Shown here: positions 1-10,881 of the stretch, piece after piece
Layout: each line of letters starts with the position of its first letter
How positions within the stretch are numbered: position 1 is the first letter of the stretch
The notes under the pieces: model-generated
Seen by the model: the letters and a program-made list of their open reading frames with translations, nothing else
The model's database searches: none
What the model was told of the DNA's origin: nothing
Source of the DNA: Selaginella moellendorffii
Lineage: Eukaryota; Streptophyta; Lycopodiopsida; Selaginellales; Selaginellaceae
Assembly (NCBI RefSeq): GCF_000143415.4
Contig: NW_003314299.1
Coordinates: 1 to 64,000 of the forward strand
Direction: 5' to 3'
Length of the DNA: 64,000 nt
Made by a program: the position numbers and the translations under genes

Positions 1-1772
1 ACGGCCTGATGAATATAAACCAAGTTGTTTCTCGGCGGTCTCTAGTTTGTCGGAGGTTGTGCATGGTAATTGTCGAAGTATTGATTTGGATATGGTTGTC
101 AAAACTGCTGTCAGGGATAGTTCGAGACTTGTCAAACTTCTGGAGAATTTTGAAATCTGCAAGTCTTGGCGTCATGACCTTCTTCGGTACAGTTCTAGCA
201 TTTGGAGATTTGGAGCTTGCAGTCACTTGCCGGATGTCCTTCGTTCTTGCATTTAGTACACCAAATTCCAAATCGAAATTCTTTGATGTCGGCCTTGGAT
301 TTTCCCTTGAGCTTGTCGATTGTTTTCCTGAGTTTCTGAAGTTTTGACTTGGTGCTCTCTCCGAGTTCATCATTGGAGTCGTCGTCGGAACTGCTATCAG
401 AATCTGAGTTATCTGTGTCATCTACTTGTGCTGTCATTCATCAAGCTTGAACATCTTGAAGGGCTCTTGCGAGTTCGAGATAAGTGGCAACGTTGATGTG
501 TGTTGCCACTTCTCGGAGGGATCGTTGGAGGCCTTGCATGTGCCATTGGTAAAGTAATGTTTTAGTGGCACTGTTGCCACATTTGCTGGCATGTCGAGTG
601 AAGGTTTGAGTGTAGTCATCGATAGATTGACCAGACTTCTGCTTGAGTTTTTGGATCTTGTGAAGTCATTGGCTTTGAGTGAGGGAAGACTTGAATCGGT
701 CTACGAGCTTGAGTGCGAGGTCGTCGAAACTTGTATTTTGAGGAAGTGTTTGAGCCCATTCATTGGCTCTCTTTTGAAGGGTACATCGGAAGTAGTATGG
801 AAGTTCAGTAGTCTGGCCGTTGATTCGGATTGCTTCTCGGAACTGTTCAACATGTTTCTCAGTGTCTTCTGACTTCAGACCATGAAATAGTGGATAGGAG
901 ACGTGTCTTCCGACAGGTATGTTGGTGACGGCGGTAGTGACTGCCATTTGCTGTTGGTAGTAATGTTAGTATTGTCGAGGTTGTTTTGTCAGGTTGTCAC
1001 CGTGGAGCCCTAAGGTGATTTGTAGCAAGGGGTTGTTGGGGTTGATAGCAAAGTTGGTGTAAAAGGAAGGTGGTGAATTGTTGTTGTTGTTTAGTGGACT
1101 CTTCTTTGTTTTTTCTTTTGTATTGGGACTGTTTTCGGGTGTGTCGTCGACGTCGTCGTTGGTGTCGGGTTGCTTGCCGGTATTGATTTTCGGAAGATGG
1201 TGCTCAAACTTGTTGTCAACGTACTTGTCGGAGTTATGTTGTGTTGGTTGTGGTTGTTCGTCTAAATTGTCAAAGAGTTCTTCGAACGTATAGTTGTGTG
1301 GTGACTGTGGTTGCTGTGGAAGATTGTTGTCGTCGACGATTGGTTCGTCGATCTCGTTGTTGTTGGATGATTGTAGCTGTTTGGCAGCTCGGCGTGAGTT
1401 GTTGACGTCGAGTGCTTGACTATTGGACGATTCGGGTTGTTCGTCTTTACTGCTGTTGACTGGGTATATCGGAGTGCGACTGTAATTGGTGAAGTCAAGT
1501 TGTTGTCTCGTCAGCGTGTTGAAGTCGAAAGCGTGTTCGAAAGGTCTTGCTAATAGCAGACTTTGGTAGATGTTGGAAGCAAATGTGGGATATATTGGTG
1601 TTGTGAAGATCGGTCAGTATGGCGAAAATGGTGCTGGTCTGGTGAAGTCTGTGAAGCTAGGCAGGAAACTTGGTCATTCGTCATCACTGTAGATGGGGTT
1701 GGTGAATGTACCTTTGAAGTGGTTGTATGCTGCTTGAAAAATGTTTTGTTGCTCAGGCGTAGTTTGTGTCGA

Positions 1773-1940
1773 CTGCTCGAATGTTCGGTCGGGCTCGGGC
1801 ACTTTGGTGGGTGCCGTCGAGGGTGTTGATTCAGGTTCGGGCACTTCAGTGGGTGCTGTCGAAGGTGTTGATTCAGGCTCAGGCACTTCGGTGGGTGCTG
1901 TCAAAGGTGTTGATTCAGGCTCAGGCACTTCAGTGGGTGC
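1773..1940 (-). repeat. 42-bp tandem repeat inside gag (4 copies)
   Basis: Four 14-residue units of the form APTEVPEPESTPST lie inside the minus-strand open frame 1674-2213. The first three units are nearly identical; the last diverges (APTKVPEPDRTFEQ). The array is in frame, so it lengthens a Pro/Glu/Thr-rich linker without breaking translation. Confidence 0.85.
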
Positions 1941-3312
1941 CATCGAGGGTACTGCTGATGGTGTGTCCGGTGGTGTTGTGTAGTCGTCATATTCTTCGCA
2001 GATGTCCGATACTGGTTCGTTGAAGTTAGCTCGTGGTAATAATTCGTGTCGGATGTAATTCTCTCTCTTGGAGGGTGTAACAATTTGATTCAACTTCTCT
2101 TGGTCTTTCTTTCTCTTTGTTTCTAAATTCTTCAAATCTCTATCTAAACGTCGGATAAGCCGTTGTCGGTCCTCTTCTGACTTGCTGGATGTTCTTCGTG
2201 GTTTTGGATACATGCATTCTTCTACTGGTTGTCGGTGTCAGATTCGTGTCTGCAGTCAATCATGCAGTTCGGGCAGAACTTCGGGAAGACTGTCGGTGGG
2301 CCAATTGTCGATAAAGTCGTTGTGAGCTTGTTCTTTCTTTTCAGTGCAAATATTGACAGTGGTGCGTGTTGGGTTGGGTTGTGTTCAGCTGAGTTGTGTT
2401 GGGTTGAGTGTGCTAGTGCAGTATGCAGACTGGTCTTCCACTTGGCTGGTGCCGAGATGGAGTTCGATGAAGAGTTTCGGATATTCAGGTTTGTCTGGAA
2501 TGATTTCATCGATAATGTCGTTGATAATGCCATCGAGTTGTTCAAGTCCGGATTGGCAATGGCATGATTGGCAAGAGTTGTTGCAGCGAACGTGTTGATT
2601 TCGAACCGAGTTTGGACTGTTGTTTTGGTGCTGAGCTGCTGACTCTGTTGGAGGGGTTGTCGAAAAATTGGTGGTGCGTTGTCAAGTTGTCCCTCGACAA
2701 GTTCTCCGATACCGGGTAACAGAGTGATGGGTTCGTTGTTGGTGTAGGTTCTGAGGATGTGCTTCGGTATTTGGAATGGGTGCAGAAATTGGAATTGTGT
2801 CGGAGTGCTAGGATTGCTGGGTCGACAACTGCACAGAAGATGGGTTCGTTTCGGCAGTGGTGTCGGTTTGTGTCGAGCGTGCTAGTTGAGGTCTCGAGCT
2901 TAGAGTGGGTGGTCTTGTGCTCGGAGATGGAGTTCGCCAATGAAGCTGCTGAGGGCGTCCGCTGATGAAGGTGCTGGTAGATTGAAGTTTCTTGTCAAAG
3001 AGGGCTGTTGGTGGTCTTCGTTAGTGATTGGACTAGGAGATCTTGAGAGAGAGCTTGCAGATTCTTCAAAGATCTCCTCTGGAAAGCGTCTGCCTCTACT
3101 GTATTGGGCGGCAACCGCTTGGATGCCGTTGATCCATGTTGGTGGTGGCATTTGCTTGTTGAATTTGGGCGAATTGGGTGGCGAATTGGGTAGCGAATTT
3201 TGGCGAGTTGGGTAGATTGCTTGATCGTTCTTGCTATCTGTGCACAAAGAATAGAGAAAGAACGGAAGAATTTGTGAACCTGAAGGGGAATTCAAAAGCC
3301 GTGGTTGCCAAA

Positions 3313-3513
3313 TGAAGAGGTGTGAAAACTCCTCTTCACTGGAAATCTATTGTTAGTAAGAAAACAAAAGAGAAAAGGGCCCGATCTCCAAGGGCTGAGA
3401 AGAGGCACGAGTAAAAGAATGCTATGTATTGATAAGAAAAATGATGGAATGGAAATAGGGATCCACAATTTGGATTCCCCCTTTTGAAAGGTTAGCGGTT
3501 CTAACTGCTAGCA
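3313..3513 (-). repeat. Probable LTR (about 200 bp) of element 1, with adjacent primer-binding site
   Basis: The block runs from TGAAGAGG (plus strand) to GCTAGCA, so it is bounded by TG...CA. It sits just outside the gag start. Immediately inside it, at about 3298-3310, the minus strand reads TGGCAACCACGGC, which begins with TGG as a tRNA primer site should; I could not name the tRNA. A short hairpin, TGAAGAGG at 3313-3320 and CCTCTTCA at 3331-3338, marks the inner end. The partner LTR would be outside the window, so the borders are inferred. Confidence 0.5.
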
Positions 3514-3519
3514 TATACT

Positions 3520-5467
3520 ATATGTTATGCATGATTTAATCTATGGCTCTAATGCAGCCTTGGGTTCAAAGTCGGAGTCCCTTGAACTTGGGTTTTTGGT
3601 TGATACAACCGTCCTTCTTCACAAGCAAAACCGGAGCACCAAATGAAAATTTACTTAGTTAAATAAATCCAAATTTAAGTAACTCCTTGATTTATCATTA
3701 AAGATCTTGCTCCTCCACATAACTTAACCGAAATAGATGCCAGTAAATTAGCCGTGTCCCTGGCTCCAATGTAATCCCATGCTCCACATCTTATAATGGA
3801 AGCAACCCATGAGGAAGTTCATATGGAAAAATATTAGAAAGCTCATCGAGTACACTTCTCCTCCACACGTGCCTTGGTCCCCTAAATCACGAACAAATAG
3901 CAAGTAACTTGAAAGTGCTTTTTCATTACAACAAACTCGCTTCAAAGATATAGCAAATAGCATAACAATTGGAGGTTGAACTCCCTCTCCAAACCACACA
4001 TCTTTAACACCACCATATTTCAACAAGACACACTTAATACTCCACTTTATCTCTGGATCCACCTTCACCAACTATGGCATCCTAAAAATAAGATCCACAC
4101 AATGGATATCCATGAGATAAAAAGTCTCCACAAGTGTGGTTTTGCCAACCAACAATTCCAGCCCCTCTACACAAACATCAAAATGTTGAATAGAAGTAGT
4201 TGCACTTTCCACCGTGTATGGAAAAACTCCTCGTGTCACCAGGCCATGCTCTGCAATAAACTTTGCTAAAACAAAGTTGTTATCGCTCCCACTATCCAAC
4301 AAAATCCACACTAGATTGCCACAAAACATGCTTCCAGCATTAAAGCTGATTCACGAGTATCCTCAAGCTCCATTTTGTTCCACATACAGTTGAGTTGATG
4401 AGCAATGATCAAAAGCCTCTTCCTCCGACCTGAATGGTCATCCCTGTCATCCTTGTTGTAGAGTTTGCAACTTTTTAATATCTAACTTACTGTTAATAAA
4501 AGATTGGCTAATCTTTTTGCTTTGCTATTTGTTCTTCAACTATGGACAATCAGCCTTATAGTGTCCAAACTCACCGCAACTGTCTATAAATTTTCACAAA
4601 GAACTTCTGCTTCTTTGACCCCTTTGCATCCAAAGTAACCACCACAGACTTCAACTTGTTGTGCTTGTTCCCATCCTTGTGTCCATAGCGATCATCATAA
4701 TGATTCTCGGTAGAAGGACTCCATGAACACTTGCGAGACTTGTGCTTGTCATTGTCAAGTCAATAAGCCACATCAAAGAGCTCCTCCAAACTCTTTGTAA
4801 GCTGAGAATGACGCAAGTGTTGTCACATGCTCTCACTATGAAGGTCATCAATGAAGTAGGACTTGTTTTGATTTAGATCCTTCATTGAAACACAGCTAGC
4901 TTCTCAATATAATCCCCGAGCGTCATTTTCCCTTGCTGGAAATGTCGAAATTTTGTGCAAGCATTCTTCACATCGTAGTGAGAGGCAAAACATAAATGGA
5001 AAGTAGCTTTAAACTCATCCATGGTAGACATTGATGGTTTCTTATCTACAACATGAGACTCCTCAAGTTAATTCCACCATTGAAGACCCACATCACATAA
5101 AACCATTAGAATAACCACTAAAGCCTTTGCATCTAGAGTTTCCCTAACAGCCAAGAACATTTTCACATTAGCTAGCCAAGTGAGACACTCATTCACACCA
5201 CCATCAACAGAAAAGGTTGGAATTTTGAATCAATCTACCAAAAAAGGCTTACTTGGAGTGCTATCACATCCAACCTCAAGTGCCTCAACACGCTCATGCA
5301 TGATATCCATCATGCCTTGCATCTCTTATTGATTTCAATCATGAATAACATCTTGAATGGTCCAAATCTCCTCAACTCCATCAACACCATTTTCGGCATC
5401 ACCATCGATAATAGGATTCTAACATTCAACTTGGTCGACTAATCATAACCAACTCCTCTGATACCAA
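3520..5467 (-). mobile_element. Decayed Ty3/gypsy retrotransposon (element 2): gag, protease, start of RT
   Basis: Minus-strand remnant. Its primer-binding site is at about 5456-5466 (plus strand CTCTGATACCA, the complement of the initiator-Met type TGGTATCAGAG). Degenerate gag follows leftwards, with a partial zinc knuckle near 4560 (CGEFGHYKADCP, first Cys lost). An aspartic protease lies at 4072-4329 (LLDSGSDNNFV) and runs into the linker motif (M)P-W-L-x-K-x-(D/N)-P-E-I, in which the Trp codon TGG has become TAG at 4072. The start of reverse transcriptase is visible at about 3600-3660 (GAPVLLVKKDG). The order gag-PR-RT is right for the superfamily. Stops and frameshifts show it is dead. 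It is cut at about 3520, where element 1 begins. Confidence 0.75.
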
Positions 5468-5650
5468 TGTTATGATCCAGTGCAAAAAAAGATAGAGAAC
5501 TAATCTCCCTAAACTATACTACACTATCCTCACCACTTAACCACCCCCAAACTACCTCAAAAGCTCTGAGCCCTAAGGCATTTTAAGTCTTTTACCCTTG
5601 AGCCTCCCTTTGACCGACGTTGACCATGTGGTCAAAGTTAATGCCTAACA
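5468..5650 (-). repeat. Candidate 5' LTR of element 2
   Basis: The block starts with TGTTATGATCC one base outside the primer-binding site and can be closed at TAACA (5646-5650), giving TGTTA...TAACA ends. The inner edge is well supported by the primer site. The outer edge is a guess, because the second LTR is not visible for comparison. Confidence 0.45.
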
Positions 5651-5741
5651 CACAAAGTAGAAGGCGAAGAAGTTGCTAACTGTGTCTACTTGATAGTTAC
5701 TTGAATATTTCGAAACCTGTACCTTACTGCAGATCTGTCGA

Positions 5742-6134
5742 GTGGAGCCTGGTTATTTTTGGGCATGTGATTCCTTGATAAGGGAGTGTGGTGGAAAGCT
5801 TGATGTACTCTCTATGGTGGTGCATAAAGATGACGATGAGGATGGAGAAGGAGAGGAAACAAGGTCAGACGGATACCGTACAGGGAATTTCAAGAATACA
5901 GAAATTGCACCTTCAAAAAAAGAGACAACCGCTCCAACCAGTTCTGGGAAGAGATGCCTGACATGCAATGTGGTGATTGGAGATGCACAGGAGTTCAGGG
6001 AGCACTACAAGAGCGATTGGCACGAGCATAACTTGAAGAGGAAAGTCAGACAGCTACCACCGTTGAGCGCGGAAGAATGCTTGGATTCGTCAGTTGCGGA
6101 TCAGGGAAATGACATGAACGAGTACAGCCGTTAA
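5742..6134 (+). CDS. C2H2 zinc-finger protein fragment (REI1/ZNF622 or ANKZF1/Vms1 type)
   Basis: A 130-residue open frame with an acidic stretch (DDDEDGEGEE) followed by one finger of the form CLTCN...HYKSDWHEHNLKRKV, then LPPLSAEEC. This long-spaced finger with WH-x-NLKRK is typical of the ribosome-associated REI1/ZNF622 proteins and of ANKZF1/Vms1. Those proteins are several hundred residues long, and no other part is visible here. The open frame begins about 90 bp from the LTR of element 2, so the 5' part may have been lost. I regard it as a partial or relic gene. No splice partner was found downstream before the dehydrogenase gene. Confidence 0.35.
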   Translation: MEPGYFWACDSLIRECGGKLDVLSMVVHKDDDEDGEGEETRSDGYRTGNFKNTEIAPSKKETTAPTSSGKRCLTCNVVIGDAQEFREHYKSDWHEHNLKRKVRQLPPLSAEECLDSSVADQGNDMNEYSR

Positions 6135-6340
6135 GAAGCAGCTAAGTTTAGCATATAGTCTAGTGACTCTAGTATAGTTGCAGTGTAGTGAGGTGCGGGG
6201 AAATAAACGTTGCGATATGCGCGTGGAACCAGAGGCTACATCTTGTCCGTCCATTGATTGCGATTGCGATGGGATTGAATGCATGGAATGTTCTGCTGCT
6301 TACGTGTTGGTATTGAGACTCAGCTGGAAGAGCAGCTGCT

Positions 6341-7961
6341 ATGGGAGGGCTCTTTGGCGCAGCGGGTCGACTTGCGAGGAAAGTAATCAATAGTTCTCGC
6401 ACATTCGGAACAGCCGCTTTGGAGGTTCAGTAGCTCTATCTAGGTCTTTTTTATTTCCAAATTCATCTGATCCCTGCTTTCCTACAGCATGGAAGCAGCT
6501 ACAGGTCCTCGGGCGCTGCTTTGGACGATATAGATTCTGTTGTCATCAAGTATAAATTGATTGATCAATTTACTGATTACAGTTCAAGCAAAGCGTGCAG
6601 CAATTTGCCACAGACACTATTGCTCCTCATGCTGCCAATATCGACGTCACAAATTCATTCCCGAAGGTCGTTTGAATAATTGCATCACCCTATTTGATCA
6701 TCTAAGCTCCATCTTGCAGAATGTGAATCTCTGGAAACTGATGGGCGACTTCAATTTGCACGGCATCACGGCTCCTGGTAAGTTCCTTGCTATACGTTTT
6801 TTCTTCTGTTCAGATCTCATGGACTACCAGAAAAATATGGGGGACTTGGGCTCGGCTATCTGTACCACTGTTTGGCAATGGAGGAAATTAGTCGCGCTTC
6901 TGGATCCGTTGGTCTCTCATACGGAGCTCATTCCAATCTTTGCATCAACCAGCTGGTAAGCACTAGTTCAGATCGCTGTAGGCTCATGATTTCCATAACC
7001 AGGTAAGGAACGGTAACGAAACTCAGAAGGAAAAATATTTACCAATGTAGCTTTGAAATTGAGGTTGCACAGAGATTCTAACTCCTCCATGACCTGAAGT
7101 TGATAAGCGGAGACCATGTGGGGGCCCCCGTGATGAGCGAACCAAATTGTCCGTTTGTTGCGTTTTCATATTTTGGAGATTTACGCTTTTTCGTCATTTT
7201 TCTTGCAGCGGGGTCTGATGTGGTCAGCATGAAATGCAAGGCTGTACGCGTGGATGAGGGATACATCTTGAACGGAAACAAAATGTGGTGCACCAATGGA
7301 CCTGTTGCTAATACTTTGGTCTGTGGACTTTTCATCTCTTTACGTATCTGACCCAAGTTGAGCAGATAGTGTACGCGAAAACTGACCTGAGTGCTGGAGC
7401 ACATGGAATCACCGCGTTTATTATTGAGCAAGGGTAATTTTTTACTGTTGCTTAACTTACCCGAAACTTGATGTGGAGTCATCTACAGCTTCAGCACAGC
7501 TCAGAAGCTAGATAAGCTTGGAATGCGTGGAAGTGATACATATGCTGTCAAAGCATTTATCAACCTTCAAAAATTATCTGCTTGAATGGTCTTTGCTAGG
7601 TGCGAATTGGTGTTTGAAAACTGTTTCGTTCCCCGAGGACATATTTTTGGCCAGGAAGGCAAAGGTAAACAGGTAATTGTTGGTGGTGGTGGTGAATTTA
7701 TTTCTTTTGCCGCTGCAGGTGTTTATGTGATGATGTCCGGACTGGATCTATAAAGGCTGGTACTCGCAGCTGGTCCCGTGGGCCTGGTGCAGGCTTGCAT
7801 GGATAGTGTACTTCCATATGTTCGGCAGAGGGAACAATTCGGAAAGCCTATGGGAGAGTTTCAGCTTATGCAAGTACTCTACTGTCCTTTTTTTTCCAGC
7901 CTTAACCTTGTTCTGTAATAGGGAAAATTAGCAAGGTCTGCAAGGTACTTAGAAACTACAG
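6341..7961 (+). pseudogene. IVD: Isovaleryl-CoA dehydrogenase pseudogene (mitochondrial acyl-CoA dehydrogenase)
   Basis: Leucine-degradation flavoenzyme in about a dozen short exons. The start at 6341 gives an Arg/Ser-rich presequence (GRLARKVINSSRTFGTAAL) fitting mitochondrial import. Exons 6341-6424, 6488-6538 and from 6593 join in frame. Recognisable segments follow in order: [115 protein letters not shown] and [12 protein letters not shown]. After GLDL the frame reads TAA (about 7751) where the family has the Glu of DLERLVL. Coding resemblance stops soon after FQLMQ, so the C-terminal quarter is missing or replaced. The many good splice sites suggest recent loss of function. Confidence 0.75.
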
Positions 7962-8095
7962 CAGCAGGAAAGAAGTGGATGAAGATGGAAGAAGCTTCAT
8001 GAAGATGACGCGGGAGTACATGGCGGAGCTTGTGTCCGGGACGAGGCAGGGGCGATGTAGAAGATGAGAGCTTTGGCGTATGAGAGAGGTCCTAG

Positions 8096-8649
8096 GCGCA
8101 GCTCGCTGCCAAAGCAGCCGTTTCAGATCTGGGCAACTGGATTCACAGGAGTGGGCCTCTGAAGGTTGCTCTTCTTGGCACTGTAAGTTTGGAGTTTCTC
8201 TGTTTGCATGCTCATTTTGGCTTCAAATCTTGTAGATCGGAGTGGCTGGAGTAGCCGCATTGGCAGCGCTGGCCACATTTGCTGTGCTCTTTCTCTCCAC
8301 TACTGTCAATGAAGTCATGCTGAGCCTCGTTCTCTCAATTTCAGTGGTTGGATTTCTCATGGCGACATTCTTCACGTCTCTCACGGCTATCTACGTTGGA
8401 GCCCTGTGGGTGGCTGGTATTACAATCTCGGCTGTAACGTTTTTCAGCATCTGCGGAATGATCATGGCTGCGGGTAATGTACATTTCCATTCCACTGCTG
8501 CATTACACTGATCGATCATCTCCCTCCCTGCAGGATGGTTCACCTGTTCCTGGGGCTTGTGGAATCTGTTCTGGAGGCTGGTTCAGCTGGTCTCCATTGC
8601 CTCCGTTCTACCTCTATTTATCAAAAAACGTTACAGACAGAAAGGGTAG
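8096..8649 (+). CDS. Small multi-pass membrane protein (5' end unresolved)
   Basis: Three exons join in frame: about 8096-8182, 8236-8473 and 8534-8649 (junctions GT/I and A/GW). The product begins within AQLAAKAAVSDLGNWIHRSG, then has three or four hydrophobic segments (GVAALAALATFAVLFL, MLSLVLSISVVGFLMATFF, IYVGALWVAGITISAVTFF, WFTCSWGLWNLFW) and ends with a basic tail KKRYRQKG. I cannot identify the family. In the same frame a stop lies immediately upstream (8093-8095, within a possible 3' splice site), so there must be an upstream exon or the gene is itself broken. It lies just after the dehydrogenase pseudogene, which ends without its own C terminus. Confidence 0.45.
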
Positions 8650-9355
8650 TCAACCTCGATCGCATTTTTTTTGGTCCTCTGGTTCGATTTTCGTTTTTCG
8701 TTTTCCTAGCATGATTTGATTCTTTGTGCCAGTGCCCAGCAGCATTTGAAATGATTCACAGTCTATACAAGAACAACTTCTTTGTACAGATGCAAGCAGA
8801 ACAACGGCTTCCTGCGGCTCCTGTCCAAAAACCACTGCAATTACAAACAAGACGATTCAAGCCGAGCTGGTGGACTTCGTAACGAGGCTAGCTCACCGGG
8901 TAAGATCAACGTTACTCTCTCGAGGTCACAGTCGGCTTCTTGGTGTAGCGCGCGAGCCGAGATGCCAGCTTCTTGGAATTCGGAGGAGATCCATTCGGAG
9001 GATGACGTTGACGCTGGATTCTTTGCTCAGAGCAGGCTCCGTTTTCGGCTTGAGCAGCTAGTCCCTCCCGATCGCCACTTTCCTTGGACTCGGACACTGT
9101 AGTACCCATTTTTTGTATACCCAATCACGCCAAAATGCAGATGCTTTTTTTTTTACTTTTTCTTTTTTTCACGCGTTAATAAGTTGGTTAAACCATAAAC
9201 GTTGAAAAGGTTTCAGTCCGGTTTCTTGACTTTCGGACATGAGATCCAATCTCCAGCCTTTTCATATTGGCCGAATTTGCATGTTTAAGTAAAGTTCATT
9301 GAAGTGAGCGAGCAGCCCAGTTCATTTCATTTCTGCATCAATTTGGGCTCGCGCT
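8650..9355. other. Intergenic, no gene recognised
   Basis: Contains short open frames on both strands without a recognisable motif, and T-rich runs near 9140-9170. The last 50 bp before 9356 may be promoter for the secreted protein gene, but no clear TATA box was found. Confidence 0.4.
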
Positions 9356-9842
9356 ATGATGAACCTTAAGCTGGGATTTTTCATATTGTGTGCCTTACTG
9401 CTATCAATTTCCAATGTCGAGTGCAGGCTTAGTACCACAATTCATAACTTATCTCCAATAATCCAAGTTGTGGCGCTCGGTCGTGTAATCTGTCGACCTC
9501 AAGGCTGTGGATCGACCACTCAAACTCCAATCAACAGTAAGTTAAAAATTATTTTTGATTTTCTATTTTATACTGTCATTCTAAAAATGTACGCTTCTCT
9601 ATCACGTCTTTAAAACTTTTGCGATCTTGTGGCTTACAGATGTAAGAGTGAGGCTGGAATGCCCATTTGACAGCGACACCGACCGCACCAGATTCAATGG
9701 CGAGTATGACATTGACGAGTTCGTGAGCGCGAGTGTGAACATTGAAAATAGCTGCGGTGTGCGGGTGGACAACGACTTTATCACACGAAGGGAGCTCGGG
9801 GGTTGCTCAATTCCGATTACGTTCCGTCCGGACAGCCGTTGA
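9356..9842 (+). CDS. Small secreted Cys-containing protein (phylloplanin/Ole e 1-like, tentative)
   Basis: Two exons, 9356-9536 and 9640-9842, join as AAC-A/AT-GTA. The product is about 127 residues. Residues 1-22 form a signal peptide (hydrophobic core LGFFILCALLLSI, cut after VEC). The mature part has the layout GRVICRPQGC ... VRLECPFDSDTD ... CGVRVDND ... GGCSIPITF. This spacing, with an early Cys, a beta-sandwich-like VRLEC strand and late paired Cys, recalls phylloplanin and pollen Ole e 1-like secreted proteins. The resemblance is weak and no function is claimed. A 24-bp minisatellite begins about 90 bp after the stop codon. Confidence 0.55.
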
Positions 9843-9928
9843 GCAACTGCGCTAAAAGTGCAAGCGCCAGTGGAAGAATTCTGATGTCCCACATTTGAGT
9901 ACGCACCAAATGCGTGCCCGCCACCACG

Positions 9929-10072
9929 CATCTCAGCCGTCAGTGGCACCCGCATCTCAACCGTCAGTAGCACCTGCATCTCGGCCGTCAGTGGTACCCG
10001 CATCTCCGCCGTCAGTGGCACCCGCATCTCAGCCGTCGGTGGCGCCCGCATCTCAGCCGTCGGTGGCGCCTG
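9929..10072 (+). repeat. 24-bp minisatellite, six copies
   Basis: Six head-to-tail units of CATCTCAGCCGTCAGTGGCACCCG with one to three substitutions each. In one frame the unit encodes (A)SQPSVAP, and the frame stays open from 9895 until a stop just after the array. It follows the stop codon of the secreted protein gene, so it is probably 3' UTR or intergenic rather than coding. Confidence 0.9.
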
Positions 10073-10080
10073 CCTAGATG

Positions 10081-10834
10081 TCAGTCCCGTTGCCTTCAGG
10101 TCCACTCCCCTCAGTTCCAATTCCTCGGTTTCGGTTTCGTTCCAATTCCGTCAATCCCCATTCCCTCAATTCCACTTCCATCAATTTCAATTCAGTAACC
10201 ACATGCATCATCATAAAGTTGAGATACAGTAATTAATAAATCTAGTTCTGTCAGGTTTGTGTTTCTGGATTCATAAAACTGATAATATATTTCCAAACGA
10301 AAAAAAATCATATAAAATAATTGTAGGTAGAAATTAAATATTGCTGTAATATTCTTATTATTTCCTTAAACATGTTTATTTATTACAAAACTTAGGTCAC
10401 CTAGACGTCATGAGAAGCTACTTGGCTAGATCTGTATGCCAGAATATGAAGAGGATCTGAATCCCTTGTTGCAACTAACACTCAACCCACCTTGTCATTG
10501 TCTACAAACCTGAACAACTAAATTGTCCATAGAGTTACAATCACAAGTGGGATCTTTGGGGTGGAAGTGATCACTTGCAAGAGCACCTTCCAAGTCCATT
10601 CATTGTGCATATTGGTGACCTAATGCTTTCTCTAGAGGTTTTCATTTTGCGCTCTCTCGTGACTCTTGCTGACTTTGTAGTCAATTCTGCTCAGCCTAGT
10701 CAAGGACGTGAACGCCGTTGGAGACAAAAGTGAATTGTTCTCTCACATTTGTCAAAGTCGCTTCACAAGCCTCCGATGACAAGAGCCCGGCGTCAAGAAC
10801 GTGCACGACACGGCCTAGCTATGCACACAGACTG
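10081..10834. other. Intergenic: simple-sequence tract, then AT-rich DNA
   Basis: From 10081 to about 10200 there is a pyrimidine-rich degenerate repeat based on TTCCAATTCC/CCCTCAATTCC. From 10200 to 10400 the DNA is AT-rich. No gene was recognised; the right end is promoter of the glucanase gene. Confidence 0.5.
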
Positions 10835-10843
10835 TATAAAAAA
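10835..10843 (+). promoter_or_regulatory. TATA box of the GH17 glucanase gene
   Basis: TATAAAAAA about 45 bp before the ATG at 10882, leaving room for a very short 5' UTR. It is the only good TATA sequence in this upstream region. Confidence 0.5.
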
Positions 10844-10881
10844 CAACTGTATGAACTTGTGATTCAGCAATTCGCATCGAA

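Larger units (their letters stand above)
1..3513 (-). mobile_element. Decayed Ty3/gypsy-like LTR retrotransposon (element 1), gag side only
   Basis: Broken gag of an LTR retrotransposon read on the minus strand. The N-terminal part starts near 3295. A retrotransposon-gag domain is visible at 666-947 (YPLFHGLKSEDTEKHVEQF and ANEWAQTL). A CCHC zinc knuckle lies at 195-437 (CTKCKNEGHPASDC), after a Ser/Asp-rich acidic stretch. Between them the frame is broken into pieces (2900-3295, 2542-2940, 2222-2545, 1674-2213, 1262-1498), many Pro/Thr/Ser-rich. Pol would lie beyond the left edge of the window. The right LTR is listed separately. Frame breaks indicate a dead copy. Gypsy rather than copia is inferred from the gag type and the single knuckle; no pol was seen to confirm it. 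Confidence 0.7.

Noticed and set aside
1773-1940. CRISPR-like array
   Set aside because: Units are contiguous without spacers, in frame with gag, and the genome is eukaryotic.
9895-10077. Proline/serine-rich open frame over the minisatellite as a separate gene
   Set aside because: The openness comes from the 24-bp repeat being a multiple of three; no signal peptide or splice link was seen.
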